From positions 1 to 61,405 of the forward strand of contig JBCCHV010000040.1 of NCBI GenBank assembly GCA_039028635.1: a DNA stretch of 61,405 bases, written 5' to 3'. The notes under the pieces are model-generated. The model saw only the letters and a list, made by a program, of their open reading frames with translations. It searched no databases and had not been told where the DNA came from. The stretch comes from Acidobacteriota bacterium. Lineage in GTDB: Bacteria > Acidobacteriota > Thermoanaerobaculia > Multivoradales > JBCCEF01. Shown here piece by piece: positions 1-10,000 of this stretch (position 1 is its first letter; every line of letters begins with the position of its first letter). Made by a program: the position numbers and the translations under genes.

Positions 1-71
1 CCCTCCCGACCCCGCCACGAACCGTGGGCCCACCTGGCGAGTGGCCCCTCGTCAACGGATTGTCGCAGCCC

Positions 72-285
72 GCTTGCTGGGTGCTGAAAAACACATCGGC
101 AAACTGCGCCGGGGCCCGGGCGGGCCCGGCGGCGGCAAGGCCGCCGCGACGGGAGAGGAGGCCCAAGAACCGCGCTTCTTGGGCTGGAGCGGGACGCGCA
201 GTCAGGGGCGCTCAGCCCCTCTCGGAACAAACAGCTAGCAGCGCTGGAAAAAATCGCGAAGCGGACTTTTTCAGCAGCCTGCTAG
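72..285. repeat. Dispersed intergenic repeat, copy 1
   Basis: This copy begins with a diverged left end (GCTTGCTGGGTGCTGAAAAA) and ends in TTTTTCAGCAGCCTGCTAG, the inverted counterpart of the left end. Inside are a GC-rich hairpin (GGCGGCGGCAAGGCCGCCGC) and the segment leading to AACAAACAGCTAGCAGCGCTG, both shared in diverged form with the copy at 49304. It lies just past the stop codon of the RNase E/G gene. The first 71 bases of the window show no gene I can support. The structure resembles a MITE-like or REP-type non-coding element. Confidence 0.75.
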
Positions 286-295
286 CTGCAGCTCG

Positions 296-2572
296 CTAGT
301 CGGTATTGCCGGGAGCGCCGGACGACGGGCTGGTTCCCCCGCCCGATGGCGGTCGCCGCCGCCGGCGCGGTCGCCGCCGGGGTGGTGGTGCGTCCGAGTT
401 GCCGCCGGCGGACAGGTTGCCGTTGGCCTTGCCTCCGCCACCGCGGCGGGACCCGCGGCGCCGACGCGGCTTGGCGGCGGCGGGCTTGCCGTTGGTCAGC
501 GGATCTTCGCCGGGCTTGGCGTAGCCCAAGATCGCGATCTGAGAGTCTGCCGGCTCCTCGAGACCCGGCGGCAGGTCGGTCGGCTCGGCCGCCGGGGCGG
601 CCGGTTCGTCACTCGCCGCCGGCTTGGCGGTACGGCGGCGGCTGCGGCGCCGTCGGCCTCGGTTGGCCGGCTCTGCACCGTCTTCGCCGCCCAGGCCGAG
701 CACGGCGATCTGGGAGTCGTTCTCTTCGAGGTTCTCCACTGAGTCACTCGGCGGCGCCGGCTGTACTCCCTTGCGCCGGCTACGTCGCGCCGGCTTCGGA
801 GCCGCTTCCGAGTCGGCCGAAGCAGCGTCCGTGGGCGCTGGGGCCGCGTCCTTCTGGGCCGGCTCCTTGCGCCGGCCTCGCCGGCGCGAGCCGCGCGGGG
901 CGGCCTCCTCGGCGGCGGTCGCGGCGCTCTCCTCGGTGCTGGCTTCGACGGCCGGTGCCTCGTCGCTGCCGCCCCGTCGCGACCGGCGGCGGCGCCGCCG
1001 CGGCTTCTTGGTCGGCGCCTCGGTGACCTCCGTCGAAGTCACCCGGGGTTGCCGTTCGACCTTCGGTCGCTGGTCGACGCTCGGGGCGTCGCGCTGCATC
1101 CACTCGACTTCCTGCTCGTGACGGTGCAGGTGGCTGGCGGCGATCACCTCGACCTGCAGCTCGAACTCCCTTTCGATGTCGGCGATTTGCAGCCGGCGAT
1201 CGTTTTGAAAGGCATCGGCGAGCTCCGGATGGAGCGCGATGCGAACCTTCTTCAGGGGGCCCGAGGCGGCTCGGGCCTCGATGCGTCGCAGCAGGTTGAG
1301 ACCGACCATCTCGGGGCTGGCGATGCGGCCCGTGCCGTCGCAGGTCGGACAGGAGCGATGGGTCCGCATGTCGAGGGCCTGGTGGATGCGCTGGCGGTTG
1401 ATCTCCAGCAGGCCATTGCGGCTGATGCGGCTGACGGCGGTGCGCGCCTTGTCCGGCTTCATGGCATCACGCAGCGCCTTCTCGACCTTCTTCTGGTTGC
1501 GTATCGAGCGCATGTCGATGAAATCGACCACCAGCAGGCCTCCGATATCGCGCAAGCGCAACTGCCGCGCGACTTCGGCAGCGGCCTCGACATTGGTGTG
1601 CAGCGCCGTCTCTTCCTGGCTGCCGGCGCGTGTCGAGCGGCCCGAGTTGACATCGATGGCGGTCAGAGCCTCGGTGCGGTCGATGACGATCGAGCCGCCG
1701 CTCTGCAGCTCGACGATGCGGTCGTAGATGCGGTCGATCTGCCGCTCCAGCTTGTAGCCGGAGAACAGCGGAGCGCGCTCCTGATAGCGAATCAGCTGCG
1801 TCTTGCTGCGCGGCATGAAGGCCTTCATGTATTTCTCGGCCTTGGCGTTGACCGCATCGTCGTCGACCAGCACCTCCTGGATCGAGGAATCGAGGTAGTC
1901 GCGCAGCGCCTGGACGACGATGTCCTGATCGCTGTAGAGCAGCTTGGCCTGCTGCTTGCGGCGGCCGCCTTCGCGAGCTTCCGTCTGAATGCGCTTCCAC
2001 AGCCGCGACAGGGCGGAGAAGTCGCGGTTGAGGGCGGTCTTGTTCTGGTCGAGAGCGTTGGTGCGCACGATCACGCCGCAGCCGGCGGGAATCTTGAGCT
2101 TGCCGACGATCTGGCGCAGCTTCTTGCGGGTGTCCTCGTCCTCCACCTTGCGCGAGATGCCGCGGGTGTCGTCGAAGGGGGTGAGCACCAGGTAGCGACC
2201 GGCGAGGCTGAGATTGGTGGTCAGGGCGGCGCCCTTCTGGCCTTCCGGCTCGCGCGTCACCTGCACCACGATCGGCTTGCCGCGGTCGAGGACTTCTTCG
2301 ATTTTGGGGCGGCCTTTGCCTTCCGGCGTGCGGTAGTAGGCCTCCGGCACGACATCCTGGATGGCGAGAAAGCCGTGGCGCTCGGCGCCGTAGTCGATGA
2401 AGGCGGCGTTCAGGCTGGGCTGGATGCTGGCGATGACGCCACGGTAGATGTTGCCGCGGGTCAGGCCGCGCTCGGCGACCTGGACCTGGTAGTTCTCCAG
2501 GGTGTCGTCGTTGACGACTGCGATGCGCAATTCTTCAGGTCGTTGCGCATTGATGAGCATTCTTCGAGTCAC
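296..2572 (-). CDS. Ribonuclease E/G family endoribonuclease
   Basis: This is a 758-residue single-strand-specific endoribonuclease acting in rRNA processing and mRNA decay. The chosen start is a GTG five bases after GGAG. It gives an N-terminus reading MTRRMLINA, which matches the RNase E start (MKRMLINA); a longer upstream reading lacks this fit. An S1 RNA-binding domain occupies about residues 35-125 (YGAERHGFL motif). The catalytic Mg-binding aspartates fall in AIDVNSG (about residue 306) and DFIDM (about 349). The zinc-link CPTC is near residue 408, nearly the E. coli numbering. From about residue 515 the protein is an Arg/Lys/Pro-rich tail, expected to be disordered and RNA-binding, with two copies of a DSQIA(V/I)LG motif near residues 617 and 674. 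Whether it is rne or rng orthologous is not decided by sequence alone. Confidence 0.95.
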   Translation of the reverse strand: MTRRMLINAQRPEELRIAVVNDDTLENYQVQVAERGLTRGNIYRGVIASIQPSLNAAFIDYGAERHGFLAIQDVVPEAYYRTPEGKGRPKIEEVLDRGKPIVVQVTREPEGQKGAALTTNLSLAGRYLVLTPFDDTRGISRKVEDEDTRKKLRQIVGKLKIPAGCGVIVRTNALDQNKTALNRDFSALSRLWKRIQTEAREGGRRKQQAKLLYSDQDIVVQALRDYLDSSIQEVLVDDDAVNAKAEKYMKAFMPRSKTQLIRYQERAPLFSGYKLERQIDRIYDRIVELQSGGSIVIDRTEALTAIDVNSGRSTRAGSQEETALHTNVEAAAEVARQLRLRDIGGLLVVDFIDMRSIRNQKKVEKALRDAMKPDKARTAVSRISRNGLLEINRQRIHQALDMRTHRSCPTCDGTGRIASPEMVGLNLLRRIEARAASGPLKKVRIALHPELADAFQNDRRLQIADIEREFELQVEVIAASHLHRHEQEVEWMQRDAPSVDQRPKVERQPRVTSTEVTEAPTKKPRRRRRRSRRGGSDEAPAVEASTEESAATAAEEAAPRGSRRRGRRKEPAQKDAAPAPTDAASADSEAAPKPARRSRRKGVQPAPPSDSVENLEENDSQIAVLGLGGEDGAEPANRGRRRRSRRRTAKPAASDEPAAPAAEPTDLPPGLEEPADSQIAILGYAKPGEDPLTNGKPAAAKPRRRRGSRRGGGGKANGNLSAGGNSDAPPPRRRPRRRRRPPSGGGTSPSSGAPGNTD

Positions 2573-2742
2573 ATTGTCTCCGTCTCGGGGCGGCCGTCTG
2601 CACTTCGGCTGGATTCGTCGAGTCCTGTCGCCTCGTTGCTTTGGAAAGCGGGCGGCCGCATTGAGGGTCCGCTTTTGGGGGATCCGGGCGGTCATTTTGG
2701 GGCGGCGGCGCTAGGGCGCTCTGCCGGTCCGCTCGGGTGGTT

Positions 2743-2748
2743 ATTATA
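2743..2748 (-). promoter_or_regulatory. Possible -10 box for the RNase E/G gene
   Basis: A perfect TATAAT lies on the minus strand about 170 bases upstream of the GTG start, in an AT-rich island in otherwise GC-rich sequence. No good -35 hexamer is visible at 16-18 bases. It would give a 5' leader of about 165 bases, which fits the leader-based autoregulation known for RNase E, but that is inference. Confidence 0.35.
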
Positions 2749-2851
2749 TCACGGATCTGTCGCCGTTTCGCGCTGATGTTTTTTTGCCCGCCATGGCGGA
2801 GCTCACGAGCCCTCGCCAGCCGGCCTCTGAACCCTTCGGACCACTCCGATC

Positions 2852-3610
2852 ATGCCTCGATTCCATGACCATGATGCCGGCGGCCCCGCCGCGCTGCTCG
2901 AGCGCAAGGCGGCTCTGCGGCGTCGCGTGTGGCGCCGCCTCGACATCGCCGGAATCCGTCGCTTCCCGGGCCCCTTGGGCCGGATTCCCAACTTCGTCGG
3001 CGCCGAGAAGGCCGCCGAGCGGCTGCGCGACAGCGAACCCTGGCAGGCCGCCGAGACGGTCAAGGCCAACCCCGACAGTCCGCAGTGGCCGGTGCGCCAG
3101 CGAGCCCTCGAGGACGGCAAGCTGCTGTTCATGGCGGTGCCCCGGCTGGCCCAGGAGAATCCCTTCTTCGTGCTCGATCCGGAGGCCCTCGAGGGCACGC
3201 CTCGGCAGGCTTCCTCGATCAAGGGGGCGAGCGCTTCGGCGATCACCGTTCCCCTCGAGGCGATGCGGCCGGTGGATCTGGTGGTCACCGGTTGCGTCGC
3301 CGTCGACGAGGGTGGCGGGCGCCTGGGCAAGGGCGGCGGATTCAGCGATCTCGAGTTCGCCCTCGCCTCGGCGGCGGGCATGATCGGGGCGCAGACTCGC
3401 ATTGTCACCACCGTTCACGAAGAGCAGGTGGTGGATGCCGGCGAAATCCCGATGTCCTCCCACGACGTTCCCCTCGACCTGATCGTGACCCCCGAGCGCG
3501 TGATCGCCTGTGGCGGCGACCATCGCCGCCCCGCTAGTTTGCAGTGGGAGACCCTCACCGAGAAGAAGATCGCGGCGATTCCGTTGCTCGCCAGATTGCG
3601 GCCGACTTAG
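2852..3610 (+). CDS. 5-formyltetrahydrofolate cyclo-ligase-like protein
   Basis: This 252-residue protein resembles the 5-formyl-THF cyclo-ligase fold (MTHFS/COG0212), closest in style to the MTHFSD-like branch with an IPNFVGA segment near residue 48. The family converts 5-formyl-THF to 5,10-methenyl-THF with ATP in the cytoplasm. The glycine-rich nucleotide-binding motif GRLGKGGGFSDLEFAL lies near residues 158-173 and replaces the usual GxGxGYYDR. The conserved VPLDLIVTPERV follows near residue 210. Because the motif differs from canonical cyclo-ligases, a related function on another folate or thiol substrate is possible. Its TAG stop overlaps the TAA stop of the convergent glycosyltransferase gene at 3607-3610. 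Confidence 0.8.
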   Translation: MPRFHDHDAGGPAALLERKAALRRRVWRRLDIAGIRRFPGPLGRIPNFVGAEKAAERLRDSEPWQAAETVKANPDSPQWPVRQRALEDGKLLFMAVPRLAQENPFFVLDPEALEGTPRQASSIKGASASAITVPLEAMRPVDLVVTGCVAVDEGGGRLGKGGGFSDLEFALASAAGMIGAQTRIVTTVHEEQVVDAGEIPMSSHDVPLDLIVTPERVIACGGDHRRPASLQWETLTEKKIAAIPLLARLRPT

Positions 3611-6174
3611 AGCAGGCTCCGAGCGAGGTCGAGGTTGGCGTCGATCCAGCCACCCAAGGAGTAGCCGCCGAGGGAGTCGCGTATCGCCTGCCGTCGTTCG
3701 AACCATTGCTCTCGCTGGTTGGCGATGCGGGCGATGGCGGCGGACATCTCCGCCGGTGACTCGACGAGGGCGCCGTTGACCTCCGGCTGCAGCAGGCGGG
3801 GCGACCAGCCGGCGGCGGTCGAGACCACCGGCACACCACTCGCCAAAGCTTCGAAGAGGGAGTTCGGGCCGGCCGCCAAGCGCGACGTCACCAGCAGGAC
3901 ATCGAGCTGCCGGTAGAGCTCTGGATAACGCCCGAAGGGAGTTCCCCGGCGATGGTGGTAATCGTAGGGCACTCCGTGCTCGTCGAGAGCCGCCGTGACC
4001 GCCTCGAGGCGTTCTCCGATCAACAGCGCTCGCAGGCCGGGAATCTGCCGGTGGGCCTGCCGCAGGCAGTCCACCAGCCAGGCGCAGCGCTTCAGGTCGA
4101 CGCCGTCGCGCTCCACCGGCCGCCCACACCAGCCGACCGTGAAGTGGTCGCCCAGGGACTCCCGGAGGCGGAAGTCACGGTGTGCCCCGAGGGGCCGAAG
4201 AAGCACCCGTTGGCCCTCTGTCAGGAGGCCGTGATCGCTCAGCAGCCGGCGTTGCTCGGGATGGGTGAGGACCCAGCCGGCGGAGCGCTCGAGGGCGCGC
4301 CGGCGCCTGTGGCCGGGATCGTAGAGGCGGTCTTCGAAGAGGTCATGGAGCTGGACCACGGTGCGTGCCGGGTTGGGGGTGGTCGCCGCCTCCTGGGCGC
4401 GCAGGAAGATCCAGGCGTCGGCGCTTGGCCAGGGACGGTCCGAGGTGTGGATCCGGAGGTCGTCGCGGTGGTGGCTGGCGAAGTGCTGCTTGAGGTCTTC
4501 GAACAACCAGCCACGGTTGACCGCCACGACATTGATCCGCGGCACCGGTCGCTGGGCCGGAGCGCTGCGCCCGGGTCGGCGATTGCCAGCCAGCCGCCGA
4601 GGCTTGGGTTTCAAGGTCTCGACGGCGGCAGCGAGGCGCTGGCCGAGGGTGAGCTCCGCCACCGTCCACTGGCGGGTCATCAGAAAGTGAGCGTAGGCTG
4701 CTCGACAGGCGCGCCGATCGGTGTCTTCGAGGCTGTGATCGAAGGCCCCCCAGTCCTTCGGCAGGCCGCAATGAAAGGGCGAATCGCCGGCCATCGGCCA
4801 GAGGTTGTCGCCGAGCACCGCCGCCGGCACGTCCCACAGTAGGCCGTCGTGGACGACGTTGCTGTTGATCGACAGGATGCCTCGGCAGCGGCCGCTGGCG
4901 AGCAGGTCGTGGACGCTGCCGCGGGCGTGGGCGAACAGCAAGTCCTGGCGTCGCCGCAGCCGTAGCCGAAGATGCCGGCTGTTGCTCTTGCGGGCATCCG
5001 CCGGATGCTGCTTGAAGACCACCGGCAAGGGCGGCGCGGCGCGAGCGATGGTGTCGATTAGACCCTGCATGCGGCGCAGCTCGGCGGGTGCATGGCGCAC
5101 CAGATTGGTATCCCCCTCGATCTGCAGAGGCACCAGATAGAAGCCTTTGGGCAGCTTGCCCCGCAGTTTCTTCGGGCGACACTCGGCGCGCAGGGTCGCC
5201 AGATGTTGGTCGAGCTCGGCCTGCTCGTCGCGCCCGAGGACCTGGCCGCTCCAGGTGAACGGACCATGGTGCGAGCTGGCGTTGATCCCTCGGTGGCTCA
5301 CCTGGACCGCGGCGCGCGGCAGCCAACCGTGCTCGAGAAAGAGGGTGGGGCCCTTCGAGCGGTGCCGGCGGCCGTTCCAGACCACCGAGACCACGTCCGG
5401 GCGATAGCGCACCGCGGCGAGGTTGCGGGTCACCCGAAAGCCGCGCCGGCGAGCCCCCTCGGCCGCCGCCTGGAGGCACTTGCCGACCACCCCGGAACGG
5501 CGGTTTTCGATCGCGATCAGGGGTTTCCAGGAGACCGCCCGGGGTCTCGCCGGCGGGCGGGCGAGGAACTCCTTCAGGGGGATCTTGGGAAGACTGGCGA
5601 GGCGGCTCTCGGACGACAGGTTGACCAGCTCGACGCCGCCCTGCGCGAGGTGCTCGGCGAGGCGGCCGTACTGGCGGTCGATCACGCTGACCTCGCGCGC
5701 CAGCTCGTGGCGACCGGTGTCGCCGAAGAAGTGGTGATCGGTGAAATCGACCCCGATCAGGCCGATGCGTGCCGCCCCCAGGTGGGCCGCGATGCAGGCG
5801 GCGACGTATGGGGAGTTGCGCGTGTAGGGCACTCGGTCCGGCTCTTCGACGGCGACTCCACCGCGGCGACCGAGGTGAAAGGCCACCCGCTTCGGGTGAG
5901 CGACGTCGAGCTGGCTGAAAACCGCCTGAGCGGCGCTTTCGAGCACCCAGCGGTAGCGACCCTCGGAGAACTGGCGGGGAGGATTGAGCACCACCAGGTA
6001 GTCAGGGGTGAAGTGTCGACCGACGTCGTTGACGCCGAGGGTGAGAACGCCGGGCTTCTCCGGCAGGTCGAGGAGCGAGCGGCCGCAGCCGCAGACGACG
6101 ATGGAGGCGCCCGCGTGGCGGCCGCGAAAGTCGGCGAAGGAGTTCGGCAGCGGGGTTTTCTCGAGCAGGCTCAT
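3607..6174 (-). CDS. Three-domain glycosyltransferase (DUF115-like, KpsC/S-like, GT4)
   Basis: This 855-residue protein appears to be a fusion. Residues 1-205 look like a Rossmann-type domain of the DUF115/MptE-like or sialyltransferase-like kind (VVCGCGRSLLDL, GVNDVGRHFTPDYLVVLNPP, ARIGLIGVDFTDHHFFGDTG). The middle, about 210-530, resembles the capsule polysaccharide KpsC/KpsS-type domain (LFLEHGWLP, VFKQHPADAR, SINSNVVHDGLLWDVPA). The last 250 residues form a GT4-type glycosyltransferase with the donor-binding motif GPNSLFEALASGVPVVSTAAG. ATG at 6174 is preferred over an upstream TTG at 6180 because GAGGAG lies 8 bases before it. It starts 3 bases after the ankyrin gene's stop, so it is probably the last gene of the eCIS transcript. 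The substrate is unknown; surface polysaccharide or glycosylation of a tail component are both possible. Confidence 0.8.
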   Translation of the reverse strand: MSLLEKTPLPNSFADFRGRHAGASIVVCGCGRSLLDLPEKPGVLTLGVNDVGRHFTPDYLVVLNPPRQFSEGRYRWVLESAAQAVFSQLDVAHPKRVAFHLGRRGGVAVEEPDRVPYTRNSPYVAACIAAHLGAARIGLIGVDFTDHHFFGDTGRHELAREVSVIDRQYGRLAEHLAQGGVELVNLSSESRLASLPKIPLKEFLARPPARPRAVSWKPLIAIENRRSGVVGKCLQAAAEGARRRGFRVTRNLAAVRYRPDVVSVVWNGRRHRSKGPTLFLEHGWLPRAAVQVSHRGINASSHHGPFTWSGQVLGRDEQAELDQHLATLRAECRPKKLRGKLPKGFYLVPLQIEGDTNLVRHAPAELRRMQGLIDTIARAAPPLPVVFKQHPADARKSNSRHLRLRLRRRQDLLFAHARGSVHDLLASGRCRGILSINSNVVHDGLLWDVPAAVLGDNLWPMAGDSPFHCGLPKDWGAFDHSLEDTDRRACRAAYAHFLMTRQWTVAELTLGQRLAAAVETLKPKPRRLAGNRRPGRSAPAQRPVPRINVVAVNRGWLFEDLKQHFASHHRDDLRIHTSDRPWPSADAWIFLRAQEAATTPNPARTVVQLHDLFEDRLYDPGHRRRRALERSAGWVLTHPEQRRLLSDHGLLTEGQRVLLRPLGAHRDFRLRESLGDHFTVGWCGRPVERDGVDLKRCAWLVDCLRQAHRQIPGLRALLIGERLEAVTAALDEHGVPYDYHHRRGTPFGRYPELYRQLDVLLVTSRLAAGPNSLFEALASGVPVVSTAAGWSPRLLQPEVNGALVESPAEMSAAIARIANQREQWFERRQAIRDSLGGYSLGGWIDANLDLARSLL

Positions 6175-6176
6175 TG

Positions 6177-7088
6177 TCAAGGCTCCTCGGCCGGCTCGGG
6201 GGCCGCCTCCAGCAGGCCACGGATCTCGTCCGAGCGGGCGTGGTCCATGGCGGTCTTGCCCTGCTGGTCGGGAATAGTGGGATCGGCGCCGTGGGCGAGC
6301 AGGGCTCGGACGGCGCGAACGCGGCCGAGGACGGCGGCGAGGGCGAGGGGAGTGAGGCGGTTTTCGATTTCCTGGGAGTCGATGGCAGCGCCTCCTCCGG
6401 CGAGGGCTCGAATCGCCCAGGCATGGTCGCCGGCGGCGGCCGCGTGGAGAGCGCTGCCGGAGAAAAAGTCCCCGGCTTGGACATCGGCTCCGGCAGCGAT
6501 CAGAAGGTCGAGGGCTTCGGGAACCGGAAGTTTGACGGCGCGGAGAAGCGGCGTGTTGTCGTCCCGATCCCTCACCTCGAGCCGACAGCCGGCTTCGAGG
6601 AGAGCCTGGACGCGGCTCCGCACGTCTTCACTCGCCCGGACGTTCGCCTGCTGGACGACGGCGGCGAGCAATGGAGTGCTGCCCGCGCGATCGGTGGCCT
6701 CAGGGTCGGCTCCGGCAGCCAGCAAGAGGGTGACGACCTCGCCGTTGATGGCGAGATGGAGGGGAGCCCAGCGGTCGCCGTTCTCCTGGTCGCCGGCCTG
6801 GGCACCGGCTTCGAGCAGCACTGCGGCCAAGGCTCGATCACCATGATAGGCCGCGTGATGCAGGGCGGACCATGCCTTGGCTGTCGGTTTGAGGTCGATT
6901 CGAGCGCCGGCATCGAGGAGCTGCTGGGCCATCTCGGCCGCTTGCTCGGGACCTTCCTCGGCAACTCGATAAAGGGGCGTCCGATTGCTGCCATCGCGCC
7001 CGTCGACCTTGGCACTGCCAGCAAGGGCGGAGGTCAGCGATCGGAGGTCGTTGCGGTGGATGGCGTCGAACAGATCTTGATTCGTCAC
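6177..7088 (-). CDS. Ankyrin-repeat protein
   Basis: This 303-residue protein is made almost entirely of ankyrin repeats, about eight, each carrying a TPLxxA..G....V..LL.AGA pattern (for example ALHHAAYHGDRALAAVLLEAGA and TPLLAAV). No signal peptide is visible, so it is expected in the cytoplasm or carried by the injection machine. The start is a GTG whose GTGA overlaps the TGA stop of the preceding DUF4157-HNH gene. A GGAGG lies 11 bases upstream, so translation is probably coupled to that gene. Ankyrin repeats bind proteins, so it could be a chaperone, an inhibitor or immunity partner of the HNH domain, or a second cargo aimed at eukaryotic cells. No sequence feature decides between these. 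Confidence 0.9.
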   Translation of the reverse strand: MTNQDLFDAIHRNDLRSLTSALAGSAKVDGRDGSNRTPLYRVAEEGPEQAAEMAQQLLDAGARIDLKPTAKAWSALHHAAYHGDRALAAVLLEAGAQAGDQENGDRWAPLHLAINGEVVTLLLAAGADPEATDRAGSTPLLAAVVQQANVRASEDVRSRVQALLEAGCRLEVRDRDDNTPLLRAVKLPVPEALDLLIAAGADVQAGDFFSGSALHAAAAGDHAWAIRALAGGGAAIDSQEIENRLTPLALAAVLGRVRAVRALLAHGADPTIPDQQGKTAMDHARSDEIRGLLEAAPEPAEEP

Positions 7089-10000
7089 GGTGGCGCGATC
7101 CTCCGAATCCTGAACCATCGTCCCAGCAGCGTGTTGGCCAGAACCGTTCGCGGGCGGTTGTTGTGCTGGTGCTCGACGCGTTGATTGTTGATGCTTGCTT
7201 GGGTGCTGCGGTTGTGGGCGGCCAGCAGCGGGAACAGATTGTCGAGGCGATCGTGGCCTCCCCAAGCAAGGTCCTGGACGTGATCTATCTGCAGTTGGGC
7301 AAGCGGTGCTCGGTAAGCCGAACGAAGGAATCGGCGCAGGGCAGCGCTCAGTCTGCGGGTGTGGGGTGAGCGGCGTAACCGCATCTTCTTTCCATGACGG
7401 GGAAGATTGATGGGGTTGATGCCGAGCGTCAGGAAGGGCCTCCCGAAGAACGCCGATCTTGGGTTGTTCTGTCGTGACCTGGTGTTCTGCACGCGGTGGG
7501 CGCCGACGACCGGCAGTGGACTGGGATGGATCGGTGGAACCGTCGTCCAGTACCGCGTGCTGGTGGCAGAACGGGGATTCAGGGTCAGTGATTGGTAGAG
7601 ATTGGTCGGTTTGAACCAGGTGAATGGAATGGCGGCACTGCGCCCGATTCCCGTCGGCATGCGCCGTACGTCGTCGACTTTGCGGTTTTGGCGCGGGTCC
7701 CGGGTCAGGGCGTAGGCGCGATATCGCTGGCGCGCGATCTTCTTGACGTAGGCGCGCTGAATTGCGGTTGCGAAGCGCGGTTGCCTGCTGTTGCGACGGA
7801 GAATGTCGTTGAGATCACCGAGGGCGATGCCACCGGCCCGATTCACCGGCGGTTTCCGCTTGTACGGCACGAGCTCGGCCTTCACGGTGCGCTTGAACTG
7901 GTCGAAGATGCGGTCCGAACGCTGCTTCTTCACCGTCGCCACCTTGCGTGGCAGCTTCGAGAATTTGACCACCGCATAAGAGCGGTAGCGTTCCTGGCTG
8001 ACCTCCTTGATGAAGGTCCTGCGCACCACTCGGCGAGCGGCTCCGGTGCGCTGAGCGTTGAGGATCGAGCGCAGGCCGCGGCGAGCGATGCCCTTGACGC
8101 TGTAGGGCTTGAGGGCGGTTTTGACGCGCAGCTTGTAGGCCGCGAAGACGCCGCGATCCCCGCCATCGCCGTCGCCGAGCTGCTTCGGCTTCTTCTTTTT
8201 CTTCTTGAAACGGGCGAACTGGCGCTTGAACCAGTCGAAGACCTTGTCGAGGAGCTTGCGGGCTTTGCCGAAGATCTTCTTCATGCCGCCGCCGAGCTTC
8301 TTCGCCAGGGTGAGTCCGGCGCGGGCGACTTTGCGCAGGGCCCCCAGGGCCTTGAGAATCAGGCCGCCGCCGCGGCGCACACCGGAAACCAGCAGCTTGA
8401 GGCCCTTGGCGGCGACCTGCAGGGCCTTGCCACCCCACTTGACGGCGCTGCCGGCGCCGGCCGTGAAGTAGGCGAGCAGGACTTCGAAAATGATCTGGCC
8501 GACCACCGAGCCGACGGCCAGGCCGATCTTGAACTTGCTGCTCTTCAGGATCCAGTCGAAGAGCTTGTCGGCGGCGGAGGCGCCGGCGCGGTAGGCCCAC
8601 TCGCGGCCTTCCTTCATCAAGTTGGCGATCCAGGCTTCGAGGAGCTGTGGAGACTTCTTGAGAAAGGCCGCCATCTGCTCGGCGGCGCGCGGGTTCTGGA
8701 AGAAGGCATCGACCTCGGCGCGCACCCCTCGGGCGGCGGTGATGATCTGCTCGATGGCCTCCGTGTCGGTGGCCATCTTGTAGAAGAAGTCCCAGATCTG
8801 CTTGAGGGTGCCGGGCAGCTCCACGAACAGGTCGTAGAGGATGCGCACCGTACCCACCAAGCCGTCCCACACCAGGCCCTTGACCACCCCGGCGAGCACT
8901 CCCACGTAGTAGGAGGGTGAGATGACCAGCCAGCGGGTCTTTTCGACGTAGCGCTTTTTCTCGTCCGCGGGTTTGTCGCGGACGGTTTCGAGAAAGCCGA
9001 TGAGGGCGGCCTTGATGATGCTCATCATCGAGCCGCCGAGGGGCGGGTGCTCGGGCAGCTCGCGAATCAGCACGATCAGCGCATCGAGATCCTGCTCGAC
9101 CAGGTAGCCGATCATGTTGAATCCCAGCACGCCGAGGTCGCAAGCCGCCTGCAGGGCCCCCACGGTGAGGGTCTCGGCGACGACCAGGGCGTCGTCGACT
9201 TCGCTGGCCAGGTAGTCGATGTAGCGGCCGACGTTTTCTTCCAGGTTGTCGGCCGCCGCGTTGACGCCCCGTTGGGCGGTGTCGACGCCGAAATTGATCG
9301 CGCCCTTGAAGCGGCGGGCGAGGACCGGGTAGTCGCCGAGGTAGCGATCCACCAGGCCGTTGAGGTCGCCGCGCAGGTCTTCGAGGCGGTCGATGGCCCA
9401 CTTGCGCGCCTCGTTGATCTTGCCTACCGCCCAGGTCTTGAGCTCCTCGAACTTGCGCTTCGCCCAGGCGCGCAGATCGTCGAACCAACCTTTGATCTTG
9501 CGCATCGCGGCGTTCATCAAGTCGCGGAACTTGCTCTTCGCCCAGTCGAGGCCGCGCCGGAACCAGCTCTTCGACTTCTTTTTCGACTTGCTGCGGGCCT
9601 GGCGTTTTTCTTCCTTCGCCTTTTCTTCGATCTTCGCCTTCTTGCCCTCGGCGGTGGTCTTGAGGATCTGGTAGCGGCCGGCAACCAGCCCTTCCTGGCG
9701 CGTCACCTTGCCGGTGATCTTCTGGCGCATGCTGTTGCCGGCGCCGGTGGAGTCGGTCTCGAAACCGGTCTGCAGAGAGAGGTTCTCGCCGCTCCACTTG
9801 CCGCGCAACTTGGCGACTTCCTGGCGCGCCGCGTTGGCGGCGTCGTCCTGGGCCTTGTAGCTGTCGGCATGGGCGCCGGCGATCAGATCGTCGGTGGTGC
9901 GACGTTGACGCGCGATGCGAGCGTCGCGACGCTGCTCGGCTCGGCGCACCTTGGTCTGCTGGGCCTGCCAGCGAGGACCGATCTTCTCGTGCACCCGCTG

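Noticed and set aside
1049-2776. 575-codon plus-strand frame opposite the RNase E/G gene
   Set aside because: It is the shadow of a well-supported RNase frame; composition is typical of antisense GC frames.
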